Counted from the stretch's first letter, positions 1-7,816 are shown. The stretch: DNA of 8,337 bases from an uncultured Clostridia bacterium (GCA_937901465.1 CALGTU010000019.1:1-8337); one strand, 5' to 3'. Numbers and translations are program-made. Notes: a model not told the origin generated them from the sequence alone.

Positions 1-1650
1 ATCTGCAACATGATCAAGAGTATATTTTCTCATTCCGGGGAGTAACATTCTTGACATAGGGATAGTATCTATAGTACAGAAATCAAATTCAATGCCGTAT
101 TTTTCACAGGCATTTCTTATAAATGCTGTATCAAAAGGAGCGTTATGCGCAACAAGAACAGGATTTTCTCCACAGAATTCAATAAACTTTCTTAATGCTT
201 CTTCTTCCTTTGGTTGACCTATAAGATCAGAATCATTGATTCCCGTTATCTTTGTAATATTTTCAGGTAAAGGCATTTCAGGATCAGAAAACATAGCAAA
301 AGTTCCATCATTGTTGAGGTTTTTAAGTTTAACGGCACCAAATTCGATAATTTTACAGTTGATAGGATCAAGTCCTGTTGTTTCAAGGTCAAAAACTATG
401 ATTTCATCATTAAGTTTTCTGTGGTTACTATGAACTACAATATCGTTTATGTCGTCTACAGAATATGCTTCACAGCCATAGATGGCCTTGAATTCTCCGC
501 CATCTTTTCTGATCTTATCAATAGCATTCATAGCATCAGGAAACGCCTGAACAACACCATGGTCAGTAATCGCCATAGCTTTATGTCCCCAACTATATGC
601 TCTTTTAATAAGATCTGATACATCTGTTATTCCATCCATATCAGACATTTTTGTATGAAGATGTAATTCTACTCTTTTTTCTTTTGCATTATCTGTTTTG
701 ATTTTTTTAGAAACAAGCATTATATCGCTTGCTTTAAACACAATATCCTTATCAAACTCGTTATATTCAAGTTTTCCTCTGAAAAGTATAGTTGCTCCGG
801 GTTTCAAATCCTTAAATGCATCCATCTTTTCTTTGGATTCAAATGATTTTATAGTTATAGAATCGGTATAGTCTGTAACAAATATAGAAAGGATAGATTT
901 ATCACCTTTTTTTGTGTCCTTTTCTTCCCTTGAAAAAATATCTCCCCAAAGTGTTACTTCTCCACTCTGAACGCTAACAGATTTCATTTCAAAAATATCT
1001 GTTTTTATTTTTTTACCTTTGATAATTGTTGCCGATGAAATATCTATAGGAAGATCATCATATTCAACCTGAGACAGTTCTTTTTCTTCGTAAACGTATT
1101 CAGGGACAACAGGCTTTTCTTTAATAACAACTTTAGGAGCAAGCTCATCTATTGTTTCTACCATTTTTGTATATGCATCATCTGAAACAAAAAGATCGCC
1201 TTTGAACTCTACTTCATATCTTGCGGAAAATTTAGAGAAAATCATATCTGAAACAATCTGTTCCGGATTGATTTTTTCTATAAGTTCAAATCCTCCGTTT
1301 TTAACTGTAACAGAAAGTTTGTTATTGTTAAAAACAACGTCTGCATCGTCAAGAAACCCATTTATAACAGAATGACTTTTTTTCATTTCCTTGACAATTT
1401 CAGGGAAATATTCAACACAGAACATATCCGGTGTATATTTAGGAAGAAGTTTAACTTCTGTAATTTTAAGTTCGTCAGCCATAGCATTTCCGAAAAGAAT
1501 CACATCTTCATAACTTACCAATTCTTTGAAAATGGCTGTAATATTAATTTTTGTAACCTTTGTATTGTGAGTTATCTTGAGTATTTCTCCTGAATGTGTT
1601 GATTCAGGTAAAGTTTCAAGATAATCCGACAAAAATTCACTGATTAACAT
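1..1650 (-). CDS. polC: DNA polymerase III PolC-type alpha subunit, N-terminal 550 residues (runs off left edge)
   Basis: This is the replicative DNA polymerase of low-GC Gram-positives, which carries its own 3'-5' proofreading exonuclease. The frame is open for 550 codons from the ATG at 1650 to the window edge; I translated it completely and found no stop or frameshift. Visible parts are an N-terminal domain (about 1-200), an OB-fold-like region (about 211-312), and the first part of a PHP domain starting at 327 (HLH at 330-332, TDH at 362-364, YGCEAY at 391-396). A DnaQ-like exonuclease is then inserted, with motif I FDLETTGL (D421, E423) and motif II VAHNAPFD (D507). Exonuclease motif III, the rest of PHP, and the polymerase palm, fingers and helix-hairpin-helix parts must lie beyond the left edge, since the family is about 1430-1450 residues long. 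The start is supported by AGGAAGG nine bases upstream, inside the end of ispG. The gene is last in the visible operon, four bases after ispG. The identification is firm. Confidence 0.97.
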   Translation of the reverse strand, partial: MLISEFLSDYLETLPESTHSGEILKITHNTKVTKINITAIFKELVSYEDVILFGNAMADELKITEVKLLPKYTPDMFCVEYFPEIVKEMKKSHSVINGFLDDADVVFNNNKLSVTVKNGGFELIEKINPEQIVSDMIFSKFSARYEVEFKGDLFVSDDAYTKMVETIDELAPKVVIKEKPVVPEYVYEEKELSQVEYDDLPIDISSATIIKGKKIKTDIFEMKSVSVQSGEVTLWGDIFSREEKDTKKGDKSILSIFVTDYTDSITIKSFESKEKMDAFKDLKPGATILFRGKLEYNEFDKDIVFKASDIMLVSKKIKTDNAKEKRVELHLHTKMSDMDGITDVSDLIKRAYSWGHKAMAITDHGVVQAFPDAMNAIDKIRKDGGEFKAIYGCEAYSVDDINDIVVHSNHRKLNDEIIVFDLETTGLDPINCKIIEFGAVKLKNLNNDGTFAMFSDPEMPLPENITKITGINDSDLIGQPKEEEALRKFIEFCGENPVLVAHNAPFDTAFIRNACEKYGIEFDFCTIDTIPMSRMLLPGMRKYTLDHVAD

Positions 1651-1654
1651 ACTT

Positions 1655-2701
1655 CTATTCCTTCCTATAATTTTCTATTTCATAGATAAGCGAGTTTAAA
1701 GCCTCGCTTTCATCTACCTTTCTGATAATTTCTCCGTTTTTAAATATAACAGCACATCCATCTCCTCCGGCAATACCGATATCTGCTTCTCTAGCTTCCC
1801 CAGGACCGTTTACAACACATCCCATAACAGCAACTGTTATATCTTTATCTATATCCTTAACTGCATTTTCAACATCAGATGCAAGCTTTATAAGATTTAT
1901 TCTTGTTCGACCACAAGTAGGACAAGAAACGATCTTCACTCCCCCGAATTTTCCTATTGATTTAAGAATATCTTTCGCAGCATAAATTTCTTTTATAGGT
2001 TCATCTGTAAGTGAAACTCTGATCGTTTCACCTATTCCGTCACATAACAAAGAGCCTATTCCTATCGCAGACTTTATAATCCCCATTCTTTCCGTTCCTG
2101 CTTCTGTAACACCAAGGTGCAAAGGATAATTGCATTTCTGAGAAAGAAGTCTGTATGCACTGATGACATTATTAACATCTGATGATTTTATAGAAATAAC
2201 AATATCATCAAAATCACACTCGTTAAGTATTTTTACATGACCAAGTGCACTTTCAACAAGTGCCTCAGGTGTAGGCGAACCGTATTTTGCAAGAATTTCT
2301 TTTTCGAGTGAACCTGAATTCACCCCTATTCTGATAGGAATATTTCTTGATTTACAAGCATCCACAACTGCTTTTACTCTATCCTTATCACCTATGTTTC
2401 CAGGATTTATTCTTATTTTATCTATTCCTGCTGAAACCGATTCAACAGCGAGTCTATAATCAAAATGAATATCTGCAACAAGAGGGATTTGTATCCTGTC
2501 TTTAATCGCAGGGATGAGTTTTAAAGCATCTTTATCAGGTATCGCTGCTCTTATTATATCACACCCTGCTTTTTCAAGAGACATAGCCTGTAAAACACTT
2601 TCCTCGATATCATCCGAACGAGTGTTAAGCATTGATTGAATATATATTTTTTCTCCGTTAAGAATACAATTTCCGACTTTGACAGGTTTGAGTTTTCTCA
2701 T
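1655..2701 (-). CDS. ispG: (E)-4-hydroxy-3-methylbut-2-enyl-diphosphate synthase IspG (GcpE)
   Basis: IspG reduces methylerythritol cyclodiphosphate to HMBPP, the penultimate step of the MEP isoprenoid pathway, using a [4Fe-4S] cluster. At 348 residues it has the usual length of the bacterial two-domain form: a TIM-barrel domain (about 1-240) followed by the cluster-binding domain. The cluster ligands are visible as CPTCGR (C260, C263) and GCVVNGPGEA (C295, with E302 as the known fourth ligand). Barrel motifs such as VADIHFDYRLA, RINPGNIG and LGVTEAG also match the family. The start codon is preceded by AAGGTG with a five-base spacer, overlapping the rseP stop. It sits between rseP and polC, and with dxr upstream it is one of two MEP enzymes in the operon. 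Nothing is missing or odd in the protein. Confidence 0.98.
   Translation of the reverse strand: MRKLKPVKVGNCILNGEKIYIQSMLNTRSDDIEESVLQAMSLEKAGCDIIRAAIPDKDALKLIPAIKDRIQIPLVADIHFDYRLAVESVSAGIDKIRINPGNIGDKDRVKAVVDACKSRNIPIRIGVNSGSLEKEILAKYGSPTPEALVESALGHVKILNECDFDDIVISIKSSDVNNVISAYRLLSQKCNYPLHLGVTEAGTERMGIIKSAIGIGSLLCDGIGETIRVSLTDEPIKEIYAAKDILKSIGKFGGVKIVSCPTCGRTRINLIKLASDVENAVKDIDKDITVAVMGCVVNGPGEAREADIGIAGGDGCAVIFKNGEIIRKVDESEALNSLIYEIENYRKE
1660..1666 (-). promoter_or_regulatory. polC ribosome binding site inside ispG
   Basis: AGGAAGG on the minus strand, nine bases before the polC ATG at 1650. It lies within the last codons of ispG, whose stop codon is at 1655-1657. Placement of the site inside the upstream gene suggests that polC translation is helped by ribosomes finishing ispG; that coupling is an inference. 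Confidence 0.8.
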
Positions 2702-2706
2702 TTTTA

Positions 2707-2712
2707 CACCTT
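2707..2712 (-). promoter_or_regulatory. ispG ribosome binding site overlapping the rseP stop
   Basis: AAGGTG on the minus strand, five bases before the ispG ATG at 2701. Its first two bases are the last two bases of the rseP stop codon TAA (2711-2713), so termination of rseP and initiation of ispG share the same few bases. This supports the chosen ispG start and a single transcript. Confidence 0.75.
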
Positions 2713-3754
2713 ATTTCCCGAATAATTTTAAAATATCATTGAAAGTAGTAAAAATCATAAGTCCGAATAAAAGGAACATTCCTATTGCACTAATCGTTCC
2801 TTCAATTTCGGGTTTGATTTTCTTTTTGGTTATAGCTTCTATGATTCTGAAAAGAATCTTCCCACCATCAAGTGCCGGAAAAGGTATAAGATTAAATATT
2901 CCTACATTAACAGTTATAAGAGAAGATATAACAAGAACTGTAATAACATTATTGATAAATGCTTGTTGCGGAGAAATAGCGTTTCCTATAACAGAAACAA
3001 CTCCTACAGGTCCTGATAAATCCCTGACACTATATTCTCCTGATATAAGATCGACAAGAGAAAGAATTACAATTCTTGAAATATATATGGTTTGATTTAC
3101 TGTTCTTTCGCATATATTCACAAAAGTTTTATCTTTACCATAAACAGTAAAATCTATAACCATACTCGAATTACCTGATTCATCTTCAACCAAATCAAAA
3201 GTAACTCCTTCAAGTTTTACTTTTTCACCATCTCTCATGACAACCATATCGAAAACACCATCTTTGTCTTTAGAAAACTGATACAAAATATCACTATCAA
3301 CAAAAATTTTCATACCATTGACTTCGACGATTCTGTCATCAACTTTAAGACCTGTTTGTTCGCTCATTGCGTTTTCATAAAAGCTTGAAACTGTAGTTGA
3401 TGTTATTTTTCCCGGTTCAAGACAAGTAGTAGTAAAAACAAGAACAAATCCAAGCAGAATATTCATTAAAGCACCCGCAAGAAGAATAAGTATCTTCTGC
3501 CAGGTTTTTTTGTTTTCAAAAGCTCGTTCATCGTTTTCTATATCTTCGTCATTTTCAAACATGCAAAATCCGCCAAAGGGTAATAATCTTATACAGAATA
3601 ATGTTTCTTTGCCTTTTTTCTTGAAAATAGCCGGACCTACCCCGATAGAAAATTCAGCTATTCTTACATCGCATAATTTTGCAACGATAAAATGACCAAA
3701 TTCATGCAAAGCTATAATTATTCCAAACATTATTACAGTAATAAGAATACTCAT
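2711..3754 (-). CDS. rseP: Membrane site-2 zinc metalloprotease RseP/RasP
   Basis: RseP is an intramembrane M50-family protease that cuts membrane-embedded substrates such as anti-sigma factors and leftover signal peptides. The zinc motif HEFGH is at residues 17-21 (H17, E18, H21) inside the first membrane segment. The second metal motif, NLIPFPALDGG, lies around 288-298, with D296 as the third ligand. Membrane segments appear at about 1-22, 88-110, 264-290 and 320-342, with a single divergent PDZ-like region (about 115-205) between. At 347 residues it is shorter than the E. coli enzyme with its two PDZ domains, which is common in clostridial forms. The first loop reads GGFCMF and then becomes very acidic (about 67-77); homologues more often have a GGY/FVxM sequence here. 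AGAGGTAA four bases upstream supports the start. It lies 15 bases after dxr. The link to a particular sigma factor cannot be read from this window. Confidence 0.95.
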   Translation of the reverse strand: MSILITVIMFGIIIALHEFGHFIVAKLCDVRIAEFSIGVGPAIFKKKGKETLFCIRLLPFGGFCMFENDEDIENDERAFENKKTWQKILILLAGALMNILLGFVLVFTTTCLEPGKITSTTVSSFYENAMSEQTGLKVDDRIVEVNGMKIFVDSDILYQFSKDKDGVFDMVVMRDGEKVKLEGVTFDLVEDESGNSSMVIDFTVYGKDKTFVNICERTVNQTIYISRIVILSLVDLISGEYSVRDLSGPVGVVSVIGNAISPQQAFINNVITVLVISSLITVNVGIFNLIPFPALDGGKILFRIIEAITKKKIKPEIEGTISAIGMFLLFGLMIFTTFNDILKLFGK

Positions 3755-3769
3755 AAATTACCTCTAAAT

Positions 3770-4903
3770 TTAAATATTTTGCATAGCAAATTCTCGCGCC
3801 TCAGCATCAATATCAACAACATCTTCATAAGCCGTGATTTTTTTAGGAGAAAAACAATCCAAAGATTTTTCAATAAGTCTTCCGATATCAAGAAATGATA
3901 TCCTTCCTTCTAAAAACGCACCAACAGCAACCTCATTTACGGCATTGACAATACAAGGATATGAATATCCAAGATTTATTGCTTTTATACAACTTTTAAG
4001 TGCAACAAAAGTATCTAAATCAGGTTTATCAAAAGTGAGCGTGCCATATTCTGTAAGTGATAACGGCTTGACATCACATTCCATCCTTTCAGGATACATA
4101 AGTGCATATTGTATAGGGATTTTCATATCAGGAACACCCAGTTGACCGATAACCGAATTGTCATCAAACTCAACAGCAGAATGCAGAACGCTCTGCCTAT
4201 GAATTACAACTTCAATATCCTTTATATCAAAAAGCCAGCGTGCTTCAATATATTCAAGCCCCTTATTCATAAGAGTTGCCGAATCTATCGTTATTTTCTT
4301 TCCCATGCTCCAATTAGGATGCATAAGCGCTTCATCAACGCTAACATTTTTGAGTTGTTCAATAGTTTTCCCGAAAAAAGGACCTCCCGAACCTGTCAGA
4401 ATAATTTTCTTTGCAGATGATATTTTATTTCCTCTGAGACATTGAAAAATAGCCGAGTGTTCGCTATCGATAGGGAATATATTAACATTCTTTTCTTTAG
4501 CCATAGACATTACAAGATTTCCGCCTGCAACAAGCGTTTCTTTGTTTGCAAGAGCAATATCTGTTCCTTTATCTATTGCAGTAAGCGTAGGAAGAAGACC
4601 TACCATTCCGACAACAGAATTGACAAATAAATCTATTCCGTCAAGAGAAGCGATTTCACATAAGCCATCCATTCCACAAAGAATTTTTATATCAGTTCCT
4701 GAAAGCTTTTCTTTTAAAACAGGATAGAATTTATCATTATATACACATACATATTCGGCATCGAATTCTTTTGCCTGTAATGCAAGAAGCGAAACGTTTG
4801 AATAAGCAGCAAGAGCTTTTACTCTATATCCATATTTTTTACATACTGAAAGTGTCTGTGTTCCTATAGAACCCGTACTTCCGATAAGGCTTATTGTTTT
4901 CAT
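3770..4903 (-). CDS. dxr: 1-deoxy-D-xylulose-5-phosphate reductoisomerase
   Basis: Dxr (IspC) rearranges and reduces DXP to MEP with NADPH, the first committed step of the MEP pathway. The protein has 377 residues, normal for the family. The Rossmann motif GSTGSIG is at 8-14, and NKE at 120-122 belongs to the conserved active-site region. The metal ligands are in PIDSEH (D146, E148) and MNKGLE (E217). The flexible substrate loop HPNWSMG spans 195-201, followed by the conserved KITIDSATLMNKG region. The C-terminal helical domain begins at about 280. GAGGTGG just upstream supports the start. Unlike its neighbours it is separated from the preceding gene (cdsA) by 60 bases, mostly filled by a palindrome, so its expression could be adjusted separately; that is an inference. 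With ispG downstream and uppS upstream, it supplies isoprenoid units for the cell-wall lipid carrier. Confidence 0.98.
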   Translation of the reverse strand: MKTISLIGSTGSIGTQTLSVCKKYGYRVKALAAYSNVSLLALQAKEFDAEYVCVYNDKFYPVLKEKLSGTDIKILCGMDGLCEIASLDGIDLFVNSVVGMVGLLPTLTAIDKGTDIALANKETLVAGGNLVMSMAKEKNVNIFPIDSEHSAIFQCLRGNKISSAKKIILTGSGGPFFGKTIEQLKNVSVDEALMHPNWSMGKKITIDSATLMNKGLEYIEARWLFDIKDIEVVIHRQSVLHSAVEFDDNSVIGQLGVPDMKIPIQYALMYPERMECDVKPLSLTEYGTLTFDKPDLDTFVALKSCIKAINLGYSYPCIVNAVNEVAVGAFLEGRISFLDIGRLIEKSLDCFSPKKITAYEDVVDIDAEAREFAMQNI

Positions 4904-4907
4904 AAAA

Positions 4908-4914
4908 CCACCTC
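4908..4914 (-). promoter_or_regulatory. dxr ribosome binding site
   Basis: GAGGTGG on the minus strand, four bases before the dxr ATG at 4903. It is the only ribosome binding site in the internal part of the operon that sits directly behind a strong potential hairpin (4922-4962), so accessibility of the site could depend on that structure or on ribosomes leaving cdsA. Confidence 0.75.
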
Positions 4915-4921
4915 ATAAAAC

Positions 4922-4962
4922 ATTTAACGGGAACAAGATAAAAAACCTTGTTCCCTTTAAAT
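4922..4962. repeat. 41-base imperfect palindrome in the cdsA-dxr gap
   Basis: Two nested arms pair here. The inner arms are GGGAACAAG (4929-4937) and CTTGTTCCC (4947-4955), nine perfect pairs around a nine-base loop. The outer arms are ATTTAA (4922-4927) and TTAAAT (4957-4962), six more pairs separated from the inner stem by a single mismatch (4928 against 4956). In the operon mRNA this hairpin begins one base after the cdsA stop codon and ends seven bases before the dxr ribosome binding site. On the minus strand no clean T tract follows, so it is not a classic terminator of the operon. On the plus strand TTTAAATTTT overlaps and follows the outer arm, so weak antisense termination is possible. 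An RNA-processing or stability element, or a protein-binding dyad, is equally possible. Confidence 0.7.
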
Positions 4963-4963
4963 T

Positions 4964-5791
4964 TTAATAAAAAATTTCAACGTATCTTAAGACAAGTGTC
5001 ATAACAGGTACTACTAAAAGTACACTGTCAAATCTGTCCATAAGTCCGCCATGTCCTGGCATTAAATTACCAAAATCCTTGATATCAACCTGTCTCTTTA
5101 TTAAAGAAGCAACAAGATCTCCTATAATCGCAAGACACGATGACGTAATTGAGAATAATACAGCAACAACATAGTTTACGCTTATATCTGTACCATTATA
5201 TCCAAGAACAAGTTTATATACAAAACATGCAAGACTAAAAACAATCGCTGTAATAATAACTCCGCCAACAGCACCTTCTATAGTTTTCTTTGGTGAAATT
5301 GAAGGACAAAGTTTATGTTTTCCGAGCGTAACACCTACAAAATAAGCTCCCGCGTCTGAAAGCCACGAAGCTGCAAGAGTAAGGCAAAGATAGTAAAGAC
5401 CATGAGTATAATTATTTCTGATTTCAAAAAAGCAATTCATCGAAAAAGATATAAGTATAGTGAATGCTATCATATACGAAAACTTTTCCGCTTTGATTTT
5501 TTGAAAATAAAGCAGAAAAAGAAAAAAGGCAATCAAAACAAAAACTACATAGAATATTTCAACATAAGGATTTAAAAATCCGAGATTGAAAAAAGGTAAT
5601 AACGTACCAAATGCTATACATACACCAAACAACAATTTATATTCATTGCATTTATTGGCACGTAAAATTTCCCATAAGAGAATGAATGTGAGTAATGCTA
5701 TTGTAAAATTATATGCTATTGTACCCGAAAGAATTACAAGAACCAAAGCAACGCAAATTCCTACAACTGCAGTGATTATTCTTTGTAACAT
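4964..5791 (-). CDS. cdsA: Phosphatidate cytidylyltransferase (CDP-diglyceride synthase)
   Basis: CdsA joins CTP and phosphatidic acid to form CDP-diacylglycerol, the precursor of the anionic phospholipids, and acts within the cytoplasmic membrane. The 275-residue protein is strongly hydrophobic with about eight membrane segments. The C-terminal family signature is complete: SxxxKR (S229, K232, R233), KDFG (238-241), PGHGG (245-249) and DRFD (252-255). A second conserved region, SDAGAYxxG (145-153) followed by SPKKTIEG (166-173), is also present. The ATG at 5791 is preceded by GGAGGTG with a ten-base spacer, inside the end of uppS, and MLQRIITA is a typical CdsA beginning. It lies five bases after uppS and 60 bases before dxr. 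Both CdsA and UppS feed membrane and envelope synthesis, which fits their adjacency, a pairing common across bacteria. Confidence 0.97.
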   Translation of the reverse strand: MLQRIITAVVGICVALVLVILSGTIAYNFTIALLTFILLWEILRANKCNEYKLLFGVCIAFGTLLPFFNLGFLNPYVEIFYVVFVLIAFFLFLLYFQKIKAEKFSYMIAFTILISFSMNCFFEIRNNYTHGLYYLCLTLAASWLSDAGAYFVGVTLGKHKLCPSISPKKTIEGAVGGVIITAIVFSLACFVYKLVLGYNGTDISVNYVVAVLFSITSSCLAIIGDLVASLIKRQVDIKDFGNLMPGHGGLMDRFDSVLLVVPVMTLVLRYVEIFY

Positions 5792-5796
5792 TGCAG

Positions 5797-6510
5797 TTAT
5801 ACACCTCCAAATCGTCTTTTTCTGCTTTTAAATTCATCAAGAGCCTTATCAAGATCTTTCTTTGTAAAATCAGGCCATAGAACATCAGTAAAATAATATT
5901 CTGCATAAGCTGCCTGCCATATAAGAAAATTAGATAAACGAAGTTCGCCGCTGGGTCTTATTATATAGTCAACATCAGGAACTCCCTTTGTATATAAAAG
6001 ATCAGAAAATAAACTTTCATCAATTTGTGATGATGATATCAGACCATCTTTAACAAGCTCAGCTACCTGTCTGGCTGCATATATAATGTCATCACGGCCG
6101 CCATAATTTATGGCAAGAATCAATGTCATTGCGTCAAAATCCTTGGAATCCTCTTCAAGAGCGATCATCTTGTTTCTGAAATTTTCATCAAAAGCTGATT
6201 TATCACCAATAAACATTACTCTGATATTTTCTTTTGTATGTTCTCTTACTTCATCAAGATATTGATCAAAAAGTGCCATTATAGCTTCCACTTCATCTTT
6301 AGGCCTTTTCCAATTTTCAGTAGAAAAAGCGTAGAAAGTAATATACTTTACACCAAGTTCTTTGCAATAGCTTACTATCTTCCTGAATGTTTTGGCACCT
6401 TCTCTATGTCCGAATTTTCGTTCAAGACCTCTTTTTTTTGCCCATCTCCCATTTCCATCCATTATAAAACCTATATGAACAGGAAGATTCGCTGAATTAA
6501 GTTCGGACAT
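5797..6510 (-). CDS. uppS: Undecaprenyl diphosphate synthase (cis-prenyltransferase)
   Basis: UppS adds eight IPP units to farnesyl diphosphate to give the C55 lipid carrier used for peptidoglycan and other wall polymers. The protein has 237 residues, normal for the family. Motif I HIGFIMDGNGRWA (12-24) includes the catalytic D18; then follow GHREG (34-38), FYAFSTENWKRP (59-70), NYGGRDD (135-141) and the C-terminal IIRPSGELRLSNF (183-195), which supplies arginine, serine and glutamate residues used for IPP and magnesium binding. GAGGTG five bases before the ATG supports the start. It is 16 bases after frr and its last codons hold the cdsA ribosome binding site. Its substrate IPP is a product of the MEP pathway, two enzymes of which (Dxr, IspG) are encoded downstream in the same run. 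Confidence 0.98.
   Translation of the reverse strand: MSELNSANLPVHIGFIMDGNGRWAKKRGLERKFGHREGAKTFRKIVSYCKELGVKYITFYAFSTENWKRPKDEVEAIMALFDQYLDEVREHTKENIRVMFIGDKSAFDENFRNKMIALEEDSKDFDAMTLILAINYGGRDDIIYAARQVAELVKDGLISSSQIDESLFSDLLYTKGVPDVDYIIRPSGELRLSNFLIWQAAYAEYYFTDVLWPDFTKKDLDKALDEFKSRKRRFGGV
5802..5808 (-). promoter_or_regulatory. cdsA ribosome binding site inside uppS
   Basis: GGAGGTG on the minus strand forms part of the last sense codons of uppS (encoding the FGGV end), with the uppS stop at 5797-5799 and the cdsA ATG at 5789-5791. The ten-base spacer is longer than the four to five bases seen at several other genes here. The arrangement suggests translational coupling of uppS and cdsA. 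Confidence 0.75.
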
Positions 6511-6526
6511 ATTTACACCTCAAAAG

Positions 6527-7081
6527 TTAGATAGACATAATTTCCTTTTCTTTTTCTTCTGCTACTTTATCGATATCAGCAACATACTTATCAGTAAGCT
6601 TCTGAATATCCTTTTCGCAGTTTGCAAGATCATCTTCTGTAATTTCAGAATTTTTCTTCATAGTTTTGAACTTATCCATAGCATCTCTTCTGATGTTTCT
6701 GATAGTAACCTTGCCTTCTTCAGCAAATTTTTTAATCTGCTTGCAAAGTTCCTTTCTTCTTTCTTCAGTAAGCTGAGGGAATGTAAGTCTTAAAAGTTTA
6801 CCATCATTTGTAGGAGTGATTCCTATTTCAGAAGCAAGAATAGCTTTTTCAACAAGTTTAAGTGCAGAAGCATCCCAAGGCTGAATAACAAGAACTCTTG
6901 CTTCAGCAACTGAAATTGCAGCCAACTGATTAACAGGTGTAGGTGCTCCATAATAATCTACAAGAACTTTATCAAGAACCGCAGGATTAGCTCTTCCGGC
7001 TCTGATTGTTGAATATTCATGTTTAAGAGAATTAAGACATTTCTCCATTTTTTCTTTTGCTGAATTCATCTGTTCTTTCAT
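6527..7081 (-). CDS. frr: Ribosome recycling factor
   Basis: Frr splits post-termination ribosomes together with EF-G. The 184-residue length is typical. Domain I, a long three-helix bundle, is formed by about residues 1-30 and 105-184, and domain II, a small beta domain, by about 31-104. Family motifs are IRAGRANPA (26-34), YYGAPTPVNQLA (43-54), PQLTEERR (102-109) and RNIRRDA (128-134). AAAGGA ten bases upstream of the ATG at 7081 supports this start over the second methionine at residue 5. It follows pyrH by 20 bases, the standard pyrH-frr pairing of bacteria. The C-terminal helix is rich in lysine and glutamate, as expected. Confidence 0.98.
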   Translation of the reverse strand: MKEQMNSAKEKMEKCLNSLKHEYSTIRAGRANPAVLDKVLVDYYGAPTPVNQLAAISVAEARVLVIQPWDASALKLVEKAILASEIGITPTNDGKLLRLTFPQLTEERRKELCKQIKKFAEEGKVTIRNIRRDAMDKFKTMKKNSEITEDDLANCEKDIQKLTDKYVADIDKVAEEKEKEIMSI

Positions 7082-7101
7082 TTTTAATCTGTCCTTTCAA
7101 A

Positions 7102-7812
7102 TTAATCTGTTGTAACCAATGTTCCGACATCTTCGCCAAGAAGTGATTTGTAGATGTTGTCGGGATTATCAAGGTTAAATACAAGGATAGGTATATTGTT
7201 ATCACGGCACATAGAAGCAGCCGTCATATCCATAACTTTAAGACCCTTTGCAAGAATTTCACTAAAATTAATTGTTGAATATCTTACAGCGTCATCATAC
7301 TGATTAGGATCCTTATCATACACGCCATCTACCATAGTTGCTTTAAGAATAATCTCTGCATCTATTTCAGCAGCTCTGAGTGATGCTGCTGTATCTGTTG
7401 AGAAGAAAGGATTTCCTGTTCCACAACCAAAAATAACAACTCTTCCCTTTTCAAGATGTCTTACCGCTCTGTTTCTGAGGTAAGGTTCCGCTACCTGTTG
7501 CATGGTAATAGCCGTCTGAACTCTTACAGGAACACCGATGCTTTCAAGAATATCAGCAACAGCAAGAGCGTTCATAGCAGTTGCAAGCATGCCTATATGG
7601 TCAGCTCTTGTTCTGTCCATAGCACCGCTTGAACGACCACGCCAGAAGTTTCCACCGCCAACAACAATACCAATTTCAACCCCAGCATCATAACATTTTT
7701 TTATGCTTTCGCAAATACCTGTGATAATGTTGTAGTCAAGTCCCATTGATTTTTCTCCTGCAAGTGCCTCACCACTGAGCTTGAGGAGTATTCTCTTATA
7801 TTTTGGTTCCAT
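7102..7812 (-). CDS. pyrH: UMP kinase
   Basis: PyrH phosphorylates UMP to UDP with ATP as a hexameric cytoplasmic enzyme of the amino-acid-kinase fold. Taking the ATG at 7812 gives 236 residues beginning MEPKYKR. A longer reading from 7830 adds six residues (MFMRCN) but would place the GAGGTG ribosome binding site inside the coding region, so I prefer the shorter start. Motifs are KRILLKLSGEAL (6-17), VVGGGNFWRGR (50-60), RADHIGMLATAMNALA (69-84), GTGNPFFSTDTAA (131-143) and KATMVDGVYDKDP (157-169). Residue 130, just before GTGNP, is cysteine where glycine or alanine is more usual; whether this is a lineage feature cannot be judged here. It is the first gene after the promoter at 7876-7904 and is followed by frr. 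Confidence 0.97.
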   Translation of the reverse strand: MEPKYKRILLKLSGEALAGEKSMGLDYNIITGICESIKKCYDAGVEIGIVVGGGNFWRGRSSGAMDRTRADHIGMLATAMNALAVADILESIGVPVRVQTAITMQQVAEPYLRNRAVRHLEKGRVVIFGCGTGNPFFSTDTAASLRAAEIDAEIILKATMVDGVYDKDPNQYDDAVRYSTINFSEILAKGLKVMDMTAASMCRDNNIPILVFNLDNPDNIYKSLLGEDVGTLVTTD

Positions 7813-7816
7813 ATTG

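Noticed and set aside
2679..3095. A 138-residue plus-strand open frame antisense to the ispG-rseP junction
   Set aside because: It overlaps two firmly identified genes across nearly its whole length, resembles no family I recognise, and long antisense frames are common opposite AT-rich coding DNA with this codon bias.
3834..4420. Two 103-residue plus-strand open frames antisense to dxr
   Set aside because: They lie fully inside dxr, whose motifs and catalytic residues are complete, and their translations look like reverse-complement shadows with no recognisable domain.
4922..4962. Calling the cdsA-dxr palindrome an intrinsic terminator of the operon
   Set aside because: In the direction of transcription the stem is followed by GTTAAATG rather than a T tract, and dxr with a good ribosome binding site follows immediately.
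5709..5906. A 65-residue minus-strand frame across the uppS-cdsA junction
   Set aside because: It overlaps the ends of both genes in another frame; the uppS C-terminus and cdsA N-terminus are each well supported, so this is a shadow.
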